Of a DNA stretch of 64,000 nt, positions 8,706 to 17,523 are shown piece by piece. A program made the position numbers and the translations under genes. This DNA comes from Actinomycetes bacterium. GTDB taxonomy: Bacteria > Actinomycetota > Acidimicrobiia > Acidimicrobiales > UBA8190. Positions within the stretch are counted from its first letter, which is position 1; each line of letters starts with the position of its first letter. Location of the stretch: contig JAJZLP010000095.1 of assembly GCA_021803325.1 (NCBI GenBank), positions 1 to 64,000 on the forward strand, written 5' to 3'. The notes beneath the pieces were generated by a model, which searched no databases, had not been told where the DNA came from, and worked only from the letters and a program-made list of their open reading frames with translations.

Positions 8706-10049
8706 TCAGCCCTCTTCGTAGGCCTTGCGCACGTACTGGGTCTTGAGCGAGGTCCGTGGCAGCTCCCCCTCGCCGACCAGCCGGATCTGCGGGTTGAAGT
8801 GGAGACGCTGGCGGATGCTGGCGACCAGGTCGTCGGCGAGCTGGGCGTGCTGGTCCGCAGGAACGTCGGCAGCCACTTCGACCTCGACCGGCAGTGGGGG
8901 ATCGACCAGGGGACCGGGCCGTTCCAGCACCAGGCGCACGTGCCCGGTGGTGCGTGGGGCGAAGGACGCCACCACGTCGCGAACCGCAGACGGGAAGACG
9001 TTGATGCCCCGGACCAGCAGCATGTCGTCGGTGCGGCCGAGCGGGACAACCCTCGGTGCGGTGCGTCCCGAGGGGACCGGGTCCATGTACACGACGACGT
9101 GGTCGTGGCTGCGGAAGCGGAGGAGCGGCGTCGCTGCGCGCACGGCCGAGGTATAGACGAGCTCGCCGGTGGCGCCGTCCTCCCAGGCCTTCGGCTCGTG
9201 GGTGTCGGGGTCGATCAGTTCCAGGTGGATCTCGGGGGAGCCGCAGAAGTGCAGGCTGGCAGCGTCCTCCGACTCACCAAAGCATGCGCCGGCGAACTCC
9301 CCGATGCCCATCAGGTCGCGTACCGGGCAGCCCCACGTCTCGACAATCTGTTCCCGCAAGGCGGGAATCTGCCCACCTGGCTCGCCGCCGACCATCAGGT
9401 ACTTGAGGCCGAGGGAACGTGCGTCCTCCCCGGTCGCCTTCTTGACGACCTCGGCGAGATGGACGGCGAAGCTCGGCGTGGCACCCATGATGTTGACGCC
9501 GAGCAGTTTCACGAGCTCCAGGGTCCGCTCCGTCCCCGCGGTGGCGCCGATGGGAACGCCCAACGCGCCGATGGCGGAAGCGGCGGTCACCGCAGGGATC
9601 CCGCCGGAGAACATCGACAGGTTGCCGAGCACCGCGTAGCGGTCACCGGGCCGCATGCCGGTCGTGTAGAAGGTCCGGCCCATGATGACATCCCACGTGC
9701 GCAGGTCTTCTGCGGTGAAGGCGAAGAACGTCGGGTTCCCGGTGGTCCCTGACGAGGCGTGTACGCGGATCACGTCCTGTTCCGGGACGCACAGGTGGCC
9801 GCCGAAGGGCGGCACCTCCTCCTGGCTGGTCCGTTCGTCCTCCTTGTCCATGAACGGAACCCGGGCAAGATCGTCGGGGTGCGTGATGTCCTCGGGACGC
9901 ACCCCGGCCTCGTCAAAGCGCCGCCGGTACCACGGCGACAGCGCGTACACGCGCTCGATCTGCTGGCGCGTGCGTTCGAAGGTGATCGCCTGCACCTTCT
10001 CCCAGGGCATCGTCTCGAGCTCGCGGTCGTAGTAGGCACCATCAGGCAA
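8706..10049 (-). CDS. PaaK-like aryl/acyl-CoA ligase
   Basis: A 447-residue AMP-forming ligase of the phenylacetate-CoA ligase type, which makes an acyl-adenylate and then the CoA thioester. HASSGTTGNPTFFAFT (about 93-108) is the P-loop, LMVGGEPGGQIPALREQI is the PaaK-type motif, GIGEFAGACFGE is the substrate/AMP region, and LGRTDDMLLVRGINVFPSAV opens the C-terminal domain. The start is TTG, chosen because AAGGAGG lies seven bases upstream, overlapping the stop of the preceding flavoprotein gene. It is third in a minus-strand operon after the acyl-CoA dehydrogenase and flavoprotein. A carboxylic acid, probably aromatic or cyclic, is the inferred substrate. Confidence 0.88.
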   Translation of the reverse strand: MPDGAYYDRELETMPWEKVQAITFERTRQQIERVYALSPWYRRRFDEAGVRPEDITHPDDLARVPFMDKEDERTSQEEVPPFGGHLCVPEQDVIRVHASSGTTGNPTFFAFTAEDLRTWDVIMGRTFYTTGMRPGDRYAVLGNLSMFSGGIPAVTAASAIGALGVPIGATAGTERTLELVKLLGVNIMGATPSFAVHLAEVVKKATGEDARSLGLKYLMVGGEPGGQIPALREQIVETWGCPVRDLMGIGEFAGACFGESEDAASLHFCGSPEIHLELIDPDTHEPKAWEDGATGELVYTSAVRAATPLLRFRSHDHVVVYMDPVPSGRTAPRVVPLGRTDDMLLVRGINVFPSAVRDVVASFAPRTTGHVRLVLERPGPLVDPPLPVEVEVAADVPADQHAQLADDLVASIRQRLHFNPQIRLVGEGELPRTSLKTQYVRKAYEEG

Positions 10050-10053
10050 CCCT

Positions 10054-11415
10054 TTACCTCCTTGTCATGTCCGGGTCGGCGGTTGCCGTACCCGGTGCGC
10101 GTCCATGGCGGCCGGCGAGGATCCCCTCGACGGCGAGCCTTGCTCCCTCGGCCGAAGCACCCGTACCCGGCCAACCTGGCGGCTTCACCGAGTCCCCCAC
10201 CAGCGCCAGGCCGGGTACCGGGAACCGATCTGCGGGATCCGTGCCCGGCCATGACCGGTAGACGGGCCACTCGCCCCGGTAGGTTGCGCTCTGCAGGAGG
10301 CGACCGCGCGACCGCCAGTCCCCGAGCAGGTCGTCGAGGTCGGCCATGTGCTCCGTCAGTTCGCTCTTTGGGTCCGAGTCGTCGGCCGACGAGGCGAAGG
10401 TGCTGATCGACTCGGTGATGTGCCAGCCAGGCGGGGCCAGCTCCGGGGCGACCAGTGTGGGCGTCGTCACCAGGCACACCCGGCGGGTCCCGGTCACGAC
10501 GACGACCGGGTGGTCGAAGAACGGCTCCTTCGACGCCACGAAGCAGGTGATCCCGGGAGCGGCGCTGACCGTTGCACCCATGTCCCGGAGGGAAGCGGCA
10601 GCGCCGGCGTCGGATCGCTCGAGGAGCTTGGCCGTGGTGCCGAACCCGACGTCCGACACGACCACATCTGCGGGGAGCTGGGCGCCGCCGTCCAGGTCGA
10701 CGCCGACGACGCGTCCGCCCTCGACGACGAGGCCCTTGGCCGCAGAGCCCAGGCGGACCTCACCGCCGTGGGAGTTCACGAAGCCGGCGAGGTTCTCGGC
10801 CAGCGAGCGCGAGCCCGCCGGCGGGATGCCGTGGCGCCCTCGGCCCGCGGTGGCCCGCAGGTAGTCGAGGAACGCGGTGGCGGTGACCTCGGACGCGTTC
10901 AGCCCCATGAACGCCTGGACGAGGGCGTGGACGGCGGCCACGACGGCTGGTCCGGCACCGGCCGAAGCCAACCAATCTGGCAGGGGGACGTCGCCGTCAG
11001 GGGGAGGGGAGGCCAGCGCGTCCCGCAGGCGGGCCAGGACCGCGTCGGCGTCGGAGCCGTCGAGCTCGGAAGCACTGCCGACGAGTGCCCGCAGCCCACC
11101 GCGCTGGCCGGTGCCGACCAGGCGGCCCTGCACCGAGTAGACCGTGCGCTCGTCGATGGCACGGACGGGGAATTCCACGCCGAGCTCGTCGAACGTCTCC
11201 GCCAGTGGGTCGTCCATGGCGATCAGGAAGGCGCCGGTCGGCAGCCGGAACCCGTCGATGTCCCGGCTGCTCCACCGGCCACCGACATGGCGCAGGCGCT
11301 CGAGCAGCACCACTTCGCTCCCCGCGGCGGCCAGGCGTGCCGCCGCGCACAGGCCGCCGACGCCGGCACCGATCACGACGGCGCGGCCCGGGGCACCCCC
11401 CACGGGCCCGCTCAC
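10054..11415 (-). CDS. FAD-dependent oxidoreductase, phytoene-desaturase-like
   Basis: A 453-residue flavoprotein. VVIGAGVGGLCAAARLAA then EVVLLERLRHVGGR near the N-terminus is the dinucleotide-binding fold of the amine oxidase/phytoene desaturase family. The C-terminal FAD motif is VPGLALVGDSVKPPGWPGTG. The GTG start (reverse of 11413-11415) overlaps the stop of the acyl-CoA dehydrogenase gene as GTGA, so translation is coupled; the much longer open frame upstream is antisense-of-frame to that gene and is rejected. It probably desaturates or isomerises a ring or polyene-like intermediate; the exact reaction is unknown. A distant paralogue starts at 34912. Confidence 0.85.
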   Translation of the reverse strand: MSGPVGGAPGRAVVIGAGVGGLCAAARLAAAGSEVVLLERLRHVGGRWSSRDIDGFRLPTGAFLIAMDDPLAETFDELGVEFPVRAIDERTVYSVQGRLVGTGQRGGLRALVGSASELDGSDADAVLARLRDALASPPPDGDVPLPDWLASAGAGPAVVAAVHALVQAFMGLNASEVTATAFLDYLRATAGRGRHGIPPAGSRSLAENLAGFVNSHGGEVRLGSAAKGLVVEGGRVVGVDLDGGAQLPADVVVSDVGFGTTAKLLERSDAGAAASLRDMGATVSAAPGITCFVASKEPFFDHPVVVVTGTRRVCLVTTPTLVAPELAPPGWHITESISTFASSADDSDPKSELTEHMADLDDLLGDWRSRGRLLQSATYRGEWPVYRSWPGTDPADRFPVPGLALVGDSVKPPGWPGTGASAEGARLAVEGILAGRHGRAPGTATADPDMTRR

Positions 11416-12575
11416 CGCTGGCCGCCCGTCACCGGGATACCCATGCGTGCGGCGATCAGGTTCCGCTGGATCTGGGTGGACCCGCCAGCGACCTCGTAGA
11501 GCTTGGCCTCGCGGTAGAAGCGCTCGATCTCGAACTCCTTGCTGTACCCGTACCCGCCGTGGACCTGCATGGCCCGGGTGGCGGTCCGCGTTGCCAGCTC
11601 GGTGGCGTAGGCCTTGGCCATCGACGCCTCCTTGGTGACGGGGAGTCCCTGGTCGACGCTCCAGGCGGCGAAGCGAGTGAGCCACCGGGAGGCGGCTGTC
11701 TCCGTCTCCATCTCGGCCAGCATGTGCGAGATGGCCTGGAACGCGGCGACGGGCTGACCGAACTGCTGCCGCCCGATGCCGTAGTCCAGTGCCAGGTCCG
11801 TGCATTTCTGGGACAGGCCCGTACAGATGGCGGCCACGCAGATGCGCTCGGCGTCGAGCGCCCGGACCAGCGCCTTCCACCCGCGCCCGACCTCCCCGAT
11901 CACCTGGTCGGCCGGGACCACACAGTCGGTCAGGTGGATCTCGCAGCTGCGCACGGCCAGATGGCCGAGCTTGGGGATGTGGCGTATCTCGACGCCGGGG
12001 CTGTTCGCATCGACCATGAAGACGCTGATCCCAGTGTGGCGCTCGTCCAGTGTTCCGGTCCGTGCGGACAGCACGAGGTAGTCGGCCGCGAGCGCTCCTG
12101 ACGACCAGATCTTCGATCCGTTCAGCACGTAGCCGTCCCCGTCGGGCACTGCCCGAGTCCGAATGGCGGCCGCGTCGGACCCCGCCTCCGGCTCGGTGAG
12201 GGCGAAGGCCGTGCGCAGCTCGCCAGCGCAAAGCCGAGGGATGAAACGGGCCTGCATGGCGGGGTCGGCCCCGCCGAGCAACGTCTGGTTGCCGAACACG
12301 GCGGTGGGCATGTACGTCATGTTCACCGATCCGCCGAACCGACCGAGCTCCTCGCATACGATGGCCAGCTCGACCATGCCGCCACCCGATCCCCCGAGCT
12401 CCTCGGGGACTCCGAGGCCGAGCAGCCCCAGCTCGGCGAAGAGGGCGAACAGGTCGGCCGGGTACTCTTCCCTCGACTCCAGGTCGTCCAGCCACTCCTT
12501 GGTGCAGAACGACTCAAGCGCGCTGCGCACCGTCCGGCGGAGCAGCTCCTGCTCATCTGTCAGTGCAAAGTCCAC
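11412..12575 (-). CDS. Acyl-CoA dehydrogenase (FadE-like), atypical active site
   Basis: A 387-residue acyl-CoA dehydrogenase, with FALTEPEAGSDAAAIRTRA in the middle domain and MQVHGGYGYSKEFEIERFY near the end. Where the gene at 1086 has IYEGTNQIQR, this protein has VAGGSTQIQR, so the canonical catalytic Glu is a Gly. That is known among actinobacterial FadE proteins that pair with a second subunit or place the base elsewhere. The start is GTG (12573-12575), giving the standard VDFALTDEQE opening. No Shine-Dalgarno is visible, and a possible -10 (CAATCT) sits five bases before the GTG, so the mRNA may be leaderless. It is the first gene of the operon behind the operator at 12596. Confidence 0.9.
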   Translation of the reverse strand: MDFALTDEQELLRRTVRSALESFCTKEWLDDLESREEYPADLFALFAELGLLGLGVPEELGGSGGGMVELAIVCEELGRFGGSVNMTYMPTAVFGNQTLLGGADPAMQARFIPRLCAGELRTAFALTEPEAGSDAAAIRTRAVPDGDGYVLNGSKIWSSGALAADYLVLSARTGTLDERHTGISVFMVDANSPGVEIRHIPKLGHLAVRSCEIHLTDCVVPADQVIGEVGRGWKALVRALDAERICVAAICTGLSQKCTDLALDYGIGRQQFGQPVAAFQAISHMLAEMETETAASRWLTRFAAWSVDQGLPVTKEASMAKAYATELATRTATRAMQVHGGYGYSKEFEIERFYREAKLYEVAGGSTQIQRNLIAARMGIPVTGGQR

Positions 12576-12595
12576 GAGACAGATTGGATCGCACT

Positions 12596-12610
12596 GAACG
12601 TCAAACGTCA
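12596..12610. promoter_or_regulatory. ACGT-N3-ACGT operator, minus-strand operon
   Basis: GAACGT-CAA-ACGTCA, 21 bp upstream of the acyl-CoA dehydrogenase GTG. Read on the minus strand it contains TTGACG twice, so it would overlap a -35 box. The cores are exact and one outer base departs from symmetry. Confidence 0.7.
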
Positions 12611-12650
12611 AGTTGGTTCTGCGGCATGCAAGGCAGGCGGTCGGAGGGCC

Positions 12651-12765
12651 CCGGAGGCGTCCGCCGACCCTGTCGGAGGGCGGCAACGCCGGTGGCCGGA
12701 GGCGTCCGCCGACCCTGTCGGAGGGCGGCAACGCCGGTGGCCGGAGGCGTCCGCCGACCCCTGAC
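12651..12765. repeat. 45-bp tandem repeat, 2.5 copies
   Basis: Units begin with CCGGAGGCGTCCGCCGACCC at 12651, 12696 and 12741. The first two are complete 45-bp copies that I read as identical; the third is about 25 bp. The array lies in the 478-bp gap between divergent operons, between the operators at 12596 and 12996. The open frame through it would encode a 15-residue repeat, but this lies upstream of the real start of the plus-strand gene. The rest of the gap (12766-12990) shows nothing I recognise. Confidence 0.85.
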
Positions 12766-12995
12766 CGGACGCCTACGCCGCCCGATCCCACCCGGTTTCG
12801 CTCAGTTCCACCGCCTGGGTGTGACCGCTTGAAAAGGTCCCGCAGCGACCACAGAGTTGGCCCTGTCGCCCCCGCCGTCGCCCCCGACGTGCCTTCTGAC
12901 AAGGCCGTTGATGTGGTGACCGGCCGCACTGACCACCGGGCCCAGGGCGGCCCACCGGCGCCGAAGAGCCCCTTGACCACTCGACTTGACGACGT

Positions 12996-13010
12996 TTACG
13001 TTGAACGTAA
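12996..13010. promoter_or_regulatory. Perfect operator palindrome (TTACGTT-G-AACGTAA)
   Basis: A perfect 7-1-7 inverted repeat, equal to TTACGT-TGA-ACGTAA in the shared pattern. It lies 43 bp before the TTG start of the carboxylase operon. Confidence 0.8.
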
Positions 13011-13053
13011 TCATGGCAGACATACACCAGCGGCCTTCGGGAAGGGGGCAAGG

Positions 13054-14955
13054 TTGACCGCGACGATCAACATCGACACGGGCGGCACGTTCACTGATGG
13101 GTACTTCACGCGAGACGGCAGCGCCGAACGCGTCAAGGTGGACACCACGCCACATGACTTGACCGAGTGCCTCGCCAACTGCGTGGCTGAGGGAGCCCGC
13201 CGCCTGGGCTACCCGAATGTGCAGGCACTCCTGCTCGACACCGAGGTCTTCCGGTTCTCGTCGACCATCGGCACCAACTCGATCATCCAGCGGACCGGTC
13301 CCCGCATCGGCCTGCTGGTCAGCCCCGGTGCCGCCGAGCGGCTCTACGGCGAGGGCGATTCGCCGCTGTACGAGTTCCTGATGCGCCGGGAGCTGGTGGC
13401 CGAGGTCGCCGATCCGTTCGACGCCGGCGAGGTCCGCACCGTGGTGCGGAACCTCCTGGTGGGCGGGGCCCGCATCCTGGTGGTCAGCTTCGACGGGTCC
13501 GAGGACGACCCGCAGTCCGAGGAAGCCGTCAAGAAGATCGTGCAGACGGAGTACCCCCGCCACTACCTCGGGGCCGTCCCCTGTCTGCTGGCATCGGAGA
13601 TCACGCCGCGCCACGGCGCCGAGCGGCGCACGGCGACCGCGGTCATCAACGCCTACCTCCACCCTGACATGGTCCGCTTCCTCTACAAGGCAGACGAGGA
13701 CCTCCGCAGCGAAGGCCATCCCCACCCGCTGCTCATCGTGCATTCGTCGGGCGGTGTCGCCCGGGTGGCGAAGACCCGGGCAATCGAGACGTACAACTCG
13801 GGTCCCGTCGGCGGCGTCTACGGCGCCGCCGCGGTGAGTGCCCGCCTCGGTCTCGAACACCTGGTGACGATGGACGTCGGTGGCACGTCGACCGACGTGG
13901 CCGTGATCTCCGGCGCGCACGTCCCGTTCGAGGCCGACCCGCGTGTCGCCGGGGTCGCGGTGCACGTGCCCATGGTCCGGGTCGATGCCGTCGGCGGTGG
14001 CGGCGGTTCTCTCGCTGGCCACGCAGATGGGACCTACACCGTAGGCCCCGAGTCGGCAGGAGCCTCGCCAGGCCCCGCCTGCTACGGACTCGGTGGCCAA
14101 CGTGCCACGGCCAGCGACGCGGAGGTCGTGCTCGGCCACCTCGATCCCGAGTACTTCCTCGGAGGCCGGCGGCGGCTCGACCCGGCCCGTGCCCGCACGG
14201 CGCTCGAGCGGGTTGCCGGAAGCGATCCGGTCGAAGAGGCGGCTTGGCATGTCCATCGGGCGCTTGTGAAGGTGGCCGCCGACAAGGTGGCGGACATGAT
14301 CGCCGAGAGCGGGACGTCACCGTCCGAGTTCACCCTGCTGGCCTTCGGCGGCGGCGGCGGGCTCTACGGGGCTGAAGTGGCCGAGGCCTGTGGCGTGCCT
14401 CGGGTGCTCTCACTGCCGCAGTCCTCGGTGTTCTCCGCGTTCGGCATCTCAGGGATGGACCTCGCTCACGTCTACGAGCTGCGTCCCGGTATCGAGCTCG
14501 CCGAGCAATTGGCCGCCGCCACCAAGCGGGCCCAGCTCGACGCCGCCGGTGAGGGGAGCGAGCCGTCCGCCCTGTCGTACCGGCTCGAGATCGACCGGGA
14601 CGGCGGCTCGGTGGTGGAGCCCTTCGACGGCACCAACGTTCCCGCCGCCGCCACTGGTTCCGACGTCCGGGCACTGCGGATGCGGGCCACCGTGCCCATC
14701 CCGCAGACGGAGATGGCCACGTTCCCGGTGGAAGGAGAGGACGCGGGCGCCGCGCAGAAGGGCACCCGCACCGTCTGGCGGGACGGCGCCGCTGCTGACA
14801 TCCCGGTGTACGACCGCGATCTGCTCCGCCCGGGCAACCGGGTGGACGGCCTCGCCATGGTCGACGCCACCGACACCACCATTCTGGTGCCGAAGGGCGC
14901 CACCCTCCGAGTGGACGAGCACCTCGCCATCCACATCGACCTGCCGGCCAGCTAA
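13054..14955 (+). CDS. HyuA-like subunit, acetophenone/acetone carboxylase type (first)
   Basis: A 633-residue hydantoinase/oxoprolinase subunit-A-family protein with the ASKHA ATPase fold. ATINIDTGGTFTDGYF at the N-terminus is the phosphate-1 loop. STIGTNSIIQRTGPRIGLL is the typical downstream motif, HSSGGVARVAKTRAIETYNS and VTMDVGGTSTDVAVI mark the second nucleotide lobe, and GGGGGLYGAEVAEACGVPRV is near residue 430. The TTG start at 13054 is chosen because it gives the family N-terminus and is preceded by a GAAGGGGG purine tract; the frame continues upstream through repeats that are not family sequence. It is the first of a plus-strand operon. In Apc/Acx enzymes such subunits use ATP to activate substrate or bicarbonate. 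Confidence 0.88.
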   Translation: MTATINIDTGGTFTDGYFTRDGSAERVKVDTTPHDLTECLANCVAEGARRLGYPNVQALLLDTEVFRFSSTIGTNSIIQRTGPRIGLLVSPGAAERLYGEGDSPLYEFLMRRELVAEVADPFDAGEVRTVVRNLLVGGARILVVSFDGSEDDPQSEEAVKKIVQTEYPRHYLGAVPCLLASEITPRHGAERRTATAVINAYLHPDMVRFLYKADEDLRSEGHPHPLLIVHSSGGVARVAKTRAIETYNSGPVGGVYGAAAVSARLGLEHLVTMDVGGTSTDVAVISGAHVPFEADPRVAGVAVHVPMVRVDAVGGGGGSLAGHADGTYTVGPESAGASPGPACYGLGGQRATASDAEVVLGHLDPEYFLGGRRRLDPARARTALERVAGSDPVEEAAWHVHRALVKVAADKVADMIAESGTSPSEFTLLAFGGGGGLYGAEVAEACGVPRVLSLPQSSVFSAFGISGMDLAHVYELRPGIELAEQLAAATKRAQLDAAGEGSEPSALSYRLEIDRDGGSVVEPFDGTNVPAAATGSDVRALRMRATVPIPQTEMATFPVEGEDAGAAQKGTRTVWRDGAAADIPVYDRDLLRPGNRVDGLAMVDATDTTILVPKGATLRVDEHLAIHIDLPAS

Positions 14956-14965
14956 GGAGCCCGCG

Positions 14966-15307
14966 ATGACGACTGTTCGAATCACCGAGTACCTGGACAT
15001 CGACCTCGACAACGAGCGTTGGACGTGCCATGTCTGCGGCAAGGACCTTGCCTCCGCACGCGACAACTACAAGACGGGCCTCGTCGTCCACGAGCGCGAC
15101 CCGAAGGAGATCTACCCGCCGATCTATCCGACCGGCGAATTCCGACTGACCACCGCGGATGGCTACGGGCTCTTCGTGGAGTTCTACTGCCCCGGCTGCG
15201 GGACGATGGTCGAGAACGAACTGCTGCCCGAGGGCTACCCGCCGACCTACGACATCGAGCTCGACCTCGACGCGCTCAAGGCCAAGTACATGGAGGACCA
15301 TTCATGA
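14966..15307 (+). CDS. Small zinc-type subunit, acetone/acetophenone carboxylase gamma-like
   Basis: A 113-residue protein with two CxxC pairs, CHVCGK (about 18-23) and CPGCGTM (about 75-81), that probably bind one zinc ion. Size, cysteine pattern and position between two HyuA-like genes match the small subunit of acetone carboxylase (gamma) and acetophenone carboxylase. GGAGCCCGCG precedes the ATG. Its stop overlaps the next start as ATGA. It has no signal or membrane segment; it is presumably a structural or metal subunit of a cytoplasmic complex. Confidence 0.82.
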   Translation: MTTVRITEYLDIDLDNERWTCHVCGKDLASARDNYKTGLVVHERDPKEIYPPIYPTGEFRLTTADGYGLFVEFYCPGCGTMVENELLPEGYPPTYDIELDLDALKAKYMEDHS

Positions 15308-17520
15308 CCGTGACCGACACCGATGTCGAGCAGGCCTCCGGCAACGCCGGCGGGGACACCGACACCGAACTGCGCAATTCGATCAGCATCGACATTGGTG
15401 GCACGTTCACCGACTGCTTCGTCGTCTACGGTGACGAGACGGCGTCGGGCAAGGCCCCGACCACAAGGCACCGCCTTGCTGTGGGCTTCAACCAGGCCAT
15501 CGCCGAGTGCGCCGAGAAGCTCGGCCTGAAGGGCGACGAACTGGTGGCCCGGACCGACATCGTCCGCTACGCGACGACACTGGCCATGAACGCGCTGCTC
15601 GAGCGCAAGGGACCGCGCCTCGCCCTCATCACGACGGCCGGGTTCGAGGACACGGTCTTCATCGGTCGCGGTGCCCTGTGGCACGACGGCCTGCCCGTCG
15701 AGTACAAGCGCATGACCGCCCGTGGTCAGCGGCCCGAGCCCGTCATCCCCAGGGAGATGGTGGTCGGCCTGCGTGAGCGGGTGGACGACGACGGAAAGGT
15801 CGTCATCCCGCTCGACCTCGACGACGTGCGCGACAACCTCCGCTACCTGGTCGACCACGGCGCCATGGGCTTCGTGGTGGCCCTGATGCAGGCCCACCGC
15901 AACCCGTCCCATGAGCAGATGGTGCGTGAGGTCATCGTGGAGGAGTTCCCCGAGGTCTACCTGGGGAGCCAGCCCGTGCTGCTGTCGTCCGAGGTGCTTC
16001 CGAAGCAGAACGAGTACCAGCGGGACATGACCACCATCCTGGCCGCCTACCTCCACCGGACGATGGCCGAGGAGCTGACCGAACTCGGCAATTCGCTCCA
16101 CGAGCGCGGCTACCGCCGCCCGCTGTTCATCGTCAACAGTGGCGGTGGCGCCAACCCGCTGCAGCGGACGACTGCAGTGGAGACATTCAATGCCGGCCCG
16201 GTTGCCGCCGTGATCGGTGGTGCCCACATCGCCGACCTCTACGGCATCCCGAACGTCATCCTCACCGACATGGGAGGCACGTCGTTCGACATCGGGACCG
16301 TGGTGGAGGTCGGGGCTCGCGACGACGAGTTCCGTGGGCGCCACTTCTACTCGCACATCCCGATGATCGACCGGTTCCGGGTCGGGATCTCGATGATCGA
16401 GACGAAATCGATCGGAGCCGGCGGCGGTTCGATCGCCCGCTTCAACCCGCTCCTCGACATCGTCGAGGTCGGGCCGGAGTCGGCCGGGTCCAACCCCGGG
16501 CCCGTGGCCTTCGACCTGGGCGGGACCGAGCCGACGGTGACCGACGCCGACGTGGTCCTGGGCTATATCGACCCCGACTACTTCCTCGGCGGCAACATGG
16601 CCCTCAACCGTGACGCAGCCCGCGAGGCGGTGCAGCGCCACCTGGCCGAGCCGCTCGGGACCACGCCCGAGGAGGCGGCGTTCATGGTGAAGACCCTGAT
16701 CGATGCCAAGATGGGCAACGAGGTCTTCAAGGAGACGAACCTCAAGGGCTACGACCCACGCGAGTTCGTGCTCTTCGCGTTCGGCGGCGCCGGCGGCGCC
16801 CACGCCTGCGGCTACGGCGGGTACGTCCAGACACCGAAGATCATGTCGTTCCCCTTCGCCTCGGTGTTCAGCGCATTCGGCATCGCCAACACCGACTTCG
16901 TCCGCTCCTACGAGCGGGGCGACTCAGTGATGCTCTACCGGGCGCCGAGCGACGAGTGGCTGGAGGACTACGAGGCCTTCAACTCGGTGGTGGCCGGCGC
17001 CCAGCGCGACGCGCTGCGCGACGCCGAGGAACTGGGCGCACGGCACGTCACCTGGGGCCTCGAGCTGTACGTCCGCTACGGCATGCAGCCGCACCAGACA
17101 CGCATCCGCTCGCCCCGGTTGCACCTGTCGTCGCCGGAGGACGTCCGAGAGGTGTACGCCGCCTTCGAGCGCGAGTACTCGCGCATCTACAGCCCCTCGG
17201 CGACGTTCCTCGCCGGCGGGGTCGAGATCACCGGATTCACGCTGTGGTCGGTGGTCCGGACCCGCAAGCTCGACCTGCCGGTGCTGCCGCTGGAGAAGCC
17301 AGATCCCTCCGCTGCCCGGAGAGGGAGCCGGCCCACCTTCTGGGGACCTGACGCCGGCTGGATCGACACCCCCATCTTCGGCTCGACGGAATTGAAGCCG
17401 GGCAACGTGGTGGAGGGGCCCGCGGTCGTAGAGGCACCTGATACCACCATCGTCGTGGACCCGAGCCGGCTGTTCCGCATCGACGAGCGGGGCAACGGCA
17501 CTATCACCGTGAAGGAGTGA
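15304..17520 (+). CDS. HyuA-like subunit, acetone carboxylase beta type (second)
   Basis: A 738-residue HyuA/acetone carboxylase beta family protein. After about 25 polar residues comes SISIDIGGTFTDCFVVYG (phosphate loop), then YATTLAMNALLERKGPRLAL, FIVNSGGGANPLQRTTAVE, ILTDMGGTSFDIGTV and FAFGGAGGAHACGYGG. It is longer than the upstream paralogue and more like the classic acetone carboxylase beta chain. The ATG start overlaps the previous stop (ATGA). With the HyuB-like gene 3 bp downstream it should form the ATP-dependent catalytic core. The two HyuA paralogues in one operon are the arrangement of acetophenone carboxylase rather than acetone carboxylase. Confidence 0.9.
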   Translation: MTVTDTDVEQASGNAGGDTDTELRNSISIDIGGTFTDCFVVYGDETASGKAPTTRHRLAVGFNQAIAECAEKLGLKGDELVARTDIVRYATTLAMNALLERKGPRLALITTAGFEDTVFIGRGALWHDGLPVEYKRMTARGQRPEPVIPREMVVGLRERVDDDGKVVIPLDLDDVRDNLRYLVDHGAMGFVVALMQAHRNPSHEQMVREVIVEEFPEVYLGSQPVLLSSEVLPKQNEYQRDMTTILAAYLHRTMAEELTELGNSLHERGYRRPLFIVNSGGGANPLQRTTAVETFNAGPVAAVIGGAHIADLYGIPNVILTDMGGTSFDIGTVVEVGARDDEFRGRHFYSHIPMIDRFRVGISMIETKSIGAGGGSIARFNPLLDIVEVGPESAGSNPGPVAFDLGGTEPTVTDADVVLGYIDPDYFLGGNMALNRDAAREAVQRHLAEPLGTTPEEAAFMVKTLIDAKMGNEVFKETNLKGYDPREFVLFAFGGAGGAHACGYGGYVQTPKIMSFPFASVFSAFGIANTDFVRSYERGDSVMLYRAPSDEWLEDYEAFNSVVAGAQRDALRDAEELGARHVTWGLELYVRYGMQPHQTRIRSPRLHLSSPEDVREVYAAFEREYSRIYSPSATFLAGGVEITGFTLWSVVRTRKLDLPVLPLEKPDPSAARRGSRPTFWGPDAGWIDTPIFGSTELKPGNVVEGPAVVEAPDTTIVVDPSRLFRIDERGNGTITVKE

Positions 17521-17523
17521 TCC

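Noticed and set aside
10054-12495. An 813-codon open frame on the minus strand that includes the flavoprotein
   Set aside because: The upstream ~360 codons are an alternate frame of the acyl-CoA dehydrogenase and are Arg/Gly-rich. The GTGA overlap at 11412-11415 gives the proper flavoprotein start.
12651-12765. CRISPR array
   Set aside because: The 45-bp units abut with no spacers.
12613-13053. N-terminal extension of the first HyuA-like protein through the 45-bp repeats
   Set aside because: The family N-terminus begins at the TTG at 13054; the extension is Arg/Pro-rich, runs through the tandem repeat and across the operator at 12996.
15247-16803. A 518-codon antisense frame under the second HyuA-like gene
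   Set aside because: No motif and no ribosome site; a typical high-GC shadow.
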